From: Cricetomys ansorgei
Taxonomy: Eukaryota; Chordata; Mammalia; Rodentia; Nesomyidae
DNA: 64,000 nucleotides
Direction of reading: 5' to 3'
Assembly (NCBI GenBank): GCA_026225945.1
Contig: JAMJFZ010000320.1
Location: 14,697,501 to 14,761,500 of the forward strand
Shown: in pieces, positions 58,905-64,000 of the stretch
How positions within the stretch are numbered: position 1 is the first letter of the stretch
Layout: each line of letters starts with the position of its first letter
Position numbers and translations under genes: made by a program
The notes under the pieces: model-generated
Databases searched by the model: none
The model's input: the letters and a program-made list of their open reading frames with translations, nothing else
Told to the model about the DNA's origin: nothing

Positions 58905-59770
58905 ACACCTCAGGCTGCTGTAACAAACACCACTAACTAGGTATTTTAAACAACAGAACTCTATTTCCTCACAGTTGTGGGGGTAGAAGCCTCAAATAAG
59001 ATTCCTTCAGGGTTGGATGCTGAGTGGTGCCTCACCTGTCTGACAGGGGCTGTGACTGGAGTTTCTTATAAGAAAAAATGTCCTGTAGGATTAGAGCACC
59101 CTCCCTGAGACCTCATTTGATATTGATTACTGTAGCCGTAGATTCAGGGCAAAAGGCAGATTATTCTTTTCTGATTCAATCCCTGGTCCTCAGAGGGTTT
59201 TAGCCTCAGTACAATCTAAAACGCCTCCGTGTCTTACTGCTGACTGGGCTCCTCTGACTAGCTCCTTCAGAACTCAGAGCTGTATTGAACTCAACTGACT
59301 CTTACTGACTGGCTGATTCAACTCACTCACTGTTCTGACTCAAACTCTTCTCCAAGCTGACTGGTTCTGAACCAGCTGACTGTTTCTGACTGAACTCTTC
59401 TGACTCTGGATGACTCTGGATGATTCCTGCAACTTCTCTGATTGGCTTCAAACTGACTCATTCTTTCCACCTAATACTGACTTCTTTTGCCAAACTGCCT
59501 CTGTGTTTCTGCCTCAGACTGCCTCAGACTCCTCAGAGTCTGTAACTGATTGCTTGCACTTGCTTCTGTCTTGGGGATTTAAGGTCTGTGCTACCTCTGC
59601 CTTCTGAATACTGGGATTAAAGGTGTGTACTAACATTCTTTCTACCCTAGAGCAGCCATGCTGCTGGATTAGAGTATTAAAAGTTCCTATACAGATTACA
59701 TCTTTAACAGGCCTGTCTCCAGCTATAGTCACATTGGAAGATGAGGTCTGAACACACAAATGTAATTGAT
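58905..59770 (+). mobile_element. Old mammalian interspersed repeat, split
   Basis: The left part (58915-59120: CTCAGGCTGCTGTAACAAAC, TCCTCACAGTTGTGGGGGTA) and right part (59685-59770: CTGTCTCCAGCTATAGTCAC) look like two ends of one old repeat shared with other mammals. I do not assign its family. The middle is foreign to it. Confidence 0.45.
59130..59680 (+). repeat. CTGACT-rich degenerate repeat block
   Basis: Between about 59240 and 59530 the motifs CTGACT, CTGACTG and CTCAACTGACT recur at irregular spacing. The right end (GGGATTTAAGGTCTGTGCTA, GGGATTAAAGGTGTGTACTA) is B1-like in reverse. The family is not recognised. Confidence 0.5.
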
Positions 59771-60631
59771 GAGAGGCACATTCACTCTATAATATAAATC
59801 ATGCAAAGATCTGTAGGGAGAGGACAGCTCCCAGTTGAAAATCATGGACCTGAAAGAAAGTGAAAATGTTCTGGACTGAATTCTTGTTGAAGGGTATGCA
59901 AATTGTGCCAAATTATATGGGACCCTAGAGAATATAGGTTTTATTGTAAGGCTACAAGGTATATTTATATTTTAATCCTAGAAAACATTTCAAATGCCTG
60001 ATAGAAGAATATAAAAGTATCTATATCCTGTCGACACAATGAATATTATAGTCAGAAGAATGGACTACATGTAGAGCATATGGATAAACTACACTCTCGG
60101 ATTGAAGAACGATATAGCTATTCAGCTTTGTGGAAGGTTGCTCTGTTGACAGGCTAGGCCAGTTGTCCTCACCCTAGTAGATCCTGTCTTTACTCTGAAA
60201 GTGTGGTGCTTTCTATTTTTTGAATTAGGAAGTCTTTTTGTATCATTATGCAGCGACAACAAAGATGTGGGGTTTTGTAGTTTGAAAAATATTCTTTTCA
60301 AAGGCAACACCGTAACAAGAAATCAGTAAACCTGTGTGCTTGGCTTAGTCATTGGATATGAAGAAATTGTTTTTAGACATGCTTGGGCTTTGAAGAAATC
60401 CATGCTTAATCCATACTTGTTTTCTGTGATTAATGGAGTTGTTTTTGAGGGGCTTGCAGCCCAGCCCCTACGTAACCCCTGTCGCAAGACCTTCCTGGCA
60501 CACCTGGAGGTCTTGCTCTGTTGAGCACTGGAACAGTGATAGATAGAGGGACTGTGGTTTTGTGCGGGTCGTTTTGTTCCTTCAAACAGTACCTGTTTTA
60601 CAAGTCTATTTTTAGTTATGTATAAAATAAT

Positions 60632-60924
60632 TGTGCACTGTTGGGGAAAAGGACTGTCTAGGCTTTGGCATTTTGTATTGTCTGCAGGTGTTGAATTAAT
60701 GTAGGGGGATGTTTGTTTAGTCATGAACTGCATGTGTATCAGTAGAGCACCTGAGGAGTTCTGTATCAATAAAAACACCTGAGCTCAGATGTCCGGGGTT
60801 CTACTGTCCAGTATAGCACTGGCCAGGCTAGTGGTTCCTTCTGCTGAAGTCTAACGGGAAATGCACCTATGATTATGCCTCCTTATCTTCTTGACCGAGT
60901 TACCACAACATCCTAACCACTACA
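60632..60924 (+). mobile_element. Rodent LTR copy B
   Basis: TGTGCACTGTTGGGG to AACCACTACA, including TTTTGTATTGTCTGCAGGTG, AGTAGAGCACCTGAGGAG and CAATAAAAA. It matches the two outer parts of copy A 8.2 kb away, in the same orientation. Confidence 0.65.
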
Positions 60925-60929
60925 AGCAC

Positions 60930-61640
60930 CTCCATCAAAGGTTTGGTATGTGAAACTTTGTCCTGCCCTAAATTGTTTTTTGTGTAACTATCAATAAGTA
61001 TGCTTCAGAGAAACAGTGCATGGTCAGTCAACCTACAGAAGACTGTACCTCCCTGGCCTTCTAACTGAAGCTTTGTCTTCGATTAGAAGTCTGCTCTCTT
61101 GATATGACACTTACACAACACAACATCAATGCTTAAAATTATTCTTAAAATTTCATTCAACATTAAGATCTTTAAGTCTGATGGTCTCTGTTCTAAAGAC
61201 AGCAGAAATGGTAGAGGCTAGGGGTCACAGAGAAATAGTAAGTTACTGCTGATAACAATACTGATGAAAATTTAAGCAAAGGCTATAATTGGGATAAGAG
61301 CTAAGAGACTGGATGTAGACATATTTCTGAAGTATAATTAAGAGACTGTAATAGTCCTTGGCCTTGGACAGAGAGGAGGTAAGAACGACACCCAGGTCTC
61401 TGGCTGGGGTTCCTGGGTGGAGAGTGGCATCACTCACTGAGATAAGGGATTCAGTAGGTGGAGGAGGCTTTGGATGAGGTGGGGTGAAAGATAAGCTGCC
61501 TACATTCTAAGTTTGTGATGCCTGCTGGGCATGCAGACAAAGACACCCAGTGATCAGTGAGACATATGGATCCACAGATACCAGAGGCGTTAGGCCCCAG
61601 CGTGACAGAAGGACACTGCTGTTCTCAAGTGTTGTTTCTC
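60930..61640. other. Intergenic DNA without recognised feature
   Basis: No gene or clear repeat. Confidence 0.5.
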
Positions 61641-61654
61641 TGTGTGTTGTGGTG

Positions 61655-61661
61655 TGGCACG

Positions 61662-61728
<67 letters not shown>

Positions 61729-61737
61729 GGGGGGGGA
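61655..61737. repeat. TG microsatellite ending in a G-run
   Basis: About 35 TG units with one TATA break, then GGGGGGGGG at 61728-61737. The Cys/Val-rich ORFs here are artefacts of the repeat. Confidence 0.92.
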
Positions 61738-62157
61738 TCCTGTCAAGGAAACTTCAAAGGAATGGTCAGGCATATCGACTGCTACGGAAAGAGGAAATGG
61801 CACAGTCTCAAGAGGTCGTCCTGGTTTCAGCTCTTAGGACGTCTCTGATGTTTTAGCAAAGACAAGTTTATCAGGACATTAAGGAGAAACTGGTTGCACT
61901 ATCCTGCTTGAGGAGCAAGGATTTCAAACCCATTTCACCAGTGACTTGTAATTCTCTCCCCAACGCTCTGGGGAGGACTTTTGAAATGAATTGTGTTTTC
62001 TTCGCACTCTCTGTTTTCCCTATCTTAATGGCACCCAGTGACATCTTAAATCACCTTTACCTCGAGTGTGTTAACTTCCTTTTGCAATGTCAAGGTAATT
62101 GGATACTTGGTAGTGGAATTTTTTTACCTCCCCCATACCCTCCATGTAGGTAACCTC

Positions 62158-62336
62158 TGTGCTACTAACTGCTGTTGTTTTCAAGTCAGGTTTTTCTCTG
62201 TCGTAACCCTGGCTGTCCTGGAACTCACTCGGTAGACCAGGCTGGCCTGGAACTCACAAACATCTGCCTGCCTCGGCCTCCCAGATGCTGGAATTGAAGG
62301 CGTGTGCCATCACTGCCTGGCTATGTGCTACTAACT
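62158..62336 (-). repeat. B1 SINE with perfect 13-bp target duplication
   Basis: A reverse B1 between exact copies of TGTGCTACTAACT at 62158-62170 and 62324-62336. It lies at the left edge of a MaLR-type LTR. Confidence 0.92.
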
Positions 62337-62711
62337 TGAGACATCTAGGAAGAGGAAACTTGAAGTTGAGAAAATGCATCCATCGGATTTGCCTGTAGGC
62401 AAGTCTACTGGGACATCATTCTGATTAAATGATTGCTGTGGAAGGGCCCAGCCTGCTGTAGGCAACGCGACCCCTAACCAGGTGGGTGGTCCTGAGTGGT
62501 ATAAGAAACCAAGCTGAGTAAGCATAAACAGCAAGCCAGTAAGCAGTGTTCTTCATGGCTTCTGCTTCAGTTCCCACCTCTGGGTCGCTGCCTTTGTCTT
62601 CCTGCCAAGATGGACCCTAATCTGGATGTGCATGCCAAATAAACCCTTTCCTTCTCAAGCTGCTTCTGGTTACGGTGTTGTAATCACAGCAGTAGAAAGC
62701 AAACTAGCCTC
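62324..62711 (+). mobile_element. MaLR-type LTR
   Basis: TGAAGTTGAGAAAATGCATC, GAAGGGCCCAGCCTGCTGTA, GGTATAAGAAACCAAGCTGA (TATA region), AAATAAACCCTTTCCTTCTC (poly(A) signal) and GTAATCACAGCAGTAGAAA. Well preserved; solo. Confidence 0.7.
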
Positions 62712-63189
62712 CATATATTGAAACTGGATTTTGGAGAAAGAATTCCTAATTCCAAACAATATCCGTGTGGCTCCGATGTCAGGAATAGCATCACTCTGAC
62801 AGAAGTTTAAGGGATCATTGAAGAACTATATAGGACTCAGTATTAAGAGCTCCTGGAGGAAAGGGCAGGATAAAGTACCATGCCTAAGGTTTTCTAGCCA
62901 GTTTCCCTGGTCCTGATACCTGCTCTGTGTCAGCGAGACCACCTTGCTGGATTTGGCCTGTCCTGGAAAGCACCTTTCAGGCAAAGAGCCATGGTCATCA
63001 AATGTCTAATTTCATTTGTTCCTCTTCTGTTGGGAATCATAATGCTGTTTCCTCCGAGTAGTGTTAAAAAGTTATCTTCTTTCTTTTGATCAGTTAGTCA
63101 CTGTATGGGAGGTTTGTCCACAGTAAGTTTCCACATCATTGTGGAAAGTTGAAGTCCTTAGGCGGATCTTTCAATTCTATGTTGTGAGA

Positions 63190-63300
63190 TTTTTTTTTTC
63201 TTTTTCAATTTAACATATATCAGTGTTTTGCCTGCAGGTGTGTATGTGTACTGCATGGGTGCTGATGCCCTCAGAGGCCAGAGGAGGGCCTGGCAAGCTG
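63190..63300 (-). repeat. Truncated B2/B3 SINE
   Basis: T-rich start, GTGTTTTGCCTGCAGGTGTG and CAGAGGCCAGAGGAGGGCCT; it is cut off just before the minisatellite. Confidence 0.7.
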
Positions 63301-63326
63301 CTCTAGCTATTTCCTGCTTTCAAATG

Positions 63327-64000
63327 ACACAGTGGGAGCACTGACTATGAACACAGAGGGAGCACTGGCTGTGAACACAGTGGGAACACTGGCTGTGAAC
63401 ACAGTGGGAGCACTGACTATGAACACAGAGGGAGCACTGGCTGTGAACACAGTGGGAGCACTGACTGTGAACACAGTGGGAACATTGGCTGTGAACACAG
63501 TGGGAACACTGGCTGTGAACACAGTGGGAACATTGGCTGTGAACACAGAGGGAGCACTGGCTGTGAACACAGTGGGAACACTGGCTGTGAACACAGAGGG
63601 AGCACTGGCTGTGAACACAGAGGGAACACTGGCTGTGAACACAGTGGGAACACTGGCTGTGAACACAGAGGGAGCACTGACTGTGAACACAGTGGGAACA
63701 CTGGCTGTGAACACATTGGGAACACTGGCTGTGAACACATTGGGAACACTGGCTGTGAACACAGTGGGAACACTGGCTGTGAACACATTGGGAACACTGG
63801 CTGTGAACACAGTGGGAACACTGGCTGTGAACACAGTGGGAACACTGGCTGTGAACACATTGGGAGCACTGGCTGTGAACACATTGGGAGCACTGGCTGT
63901 GAACACATTGGGAGCACTGGCTGTGAACACAGTGGGAACACTGGCTGTGAACACAGTGGGAACACTGGCTGTGAACACAGAGGGAGCACTGACTGTGAAC
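63327..64000. repeat. 24-bp minisatellite, continues beyond the window
   Basis: About 28 tandem copies of a unit like GGGAACACTGGC followed by TGTGAACACAGT. Variants: AACACT/AGCACT/AACATT, GGCTGT/GACTGT/GACTAT, and CAGTG/CAGAG/CATTG before GG. The unit length is a multiple of three and some frames lack stops on both strands (for example VFTASVPT on -). The open frames of 190-223 codons are therefore a by-product of the repeat. No spacers separate the units, so it is not a CRISPR array. Confidence 0.93.

Noticed and set aside
63307..63989. 223- and 190-codon open frames on the - strand
   Set aside because: They are translations of the 24-bp minisatellite. Several frames are open for the same reason and no start context, splice site or homology supports a gene.
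63327..64000. CRISPR-like array
   Set aside because: Units are directly adjacent with no unique spacers, in a mammalian chromosome.

Overview
This window is nuclear DNA of a muroid (mouse/rat/hamster-like) rodent. The evidence is two spliced vertebrate genes, dense B1, B2/B3, B4 and ID SINEs on both strands, MaLR-type LTRs, TG/CA microsatellites and one CpG island. The exact species cannot be assigned. The two proteins are close to the mouse, rat and human orthologues as I remember them, but not identical to any. Synteny (USP44 beside METAP2, with VEZT and NTN4 as the expected outer neighbours in mammals) fits established gene order.

Layout. 1-9212 is repeat-rich upstream DNA; no CpG-rich USP44 promoter is visible there. 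9277-21166 (+) holds five coding exons of USP44, a nuclear ubiquitin-specific protease. They join in frame to 708 codons with the ZnF-UBP finger and the Cys and His boxes intact. A 3' UTR follows with a poly(A) signal at 21770. 24773-49426 (-) holds eleven coding exons of METAP2, methionine aminopeptidase 2. They join in frame to 479 codons with all five metal ligands intact. Its start lies in a CpG island at about 48640-49770. The two genes are tail to tail, with predicted 3' ends under 1 kb apart. I see no functional link between them beyond adjacency: one removes ubiquitin, the other removes initiator methionine from nascent proteins.

49770-64000 has no recognisable host gene. It is a graveyard of LTR elements: an LTR fragment near 52.1-52.4 kb; two copies of one rodent LTR (52383-53132, interrupted, and 60632-60924); a non-coding gammaretrovirus-like provirus at 54363-57947 with paired LTRs and a tRNA-Pro-like primer site; an LTR-like segment nested inside it; an old interspersed repeat split by a CTGACT-rich block; and a MaLR-type LTR split by a recent B1. 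The window ends inside a 24-bp minisatellite (63327 to the edge, about 28 copies).

I found no prokaryotic-type system, CRISPR array or plausible new gene family. The most useful observations are the gene models, the alternative-splicing potential of METAP2 exons 2 and 3, the USP44 start-codon context, the provirus and the minisatellite. Repeat coordinates are by-eye estimates (about ±10 bases); exon coordinates were checked by splice sites and reading phase.
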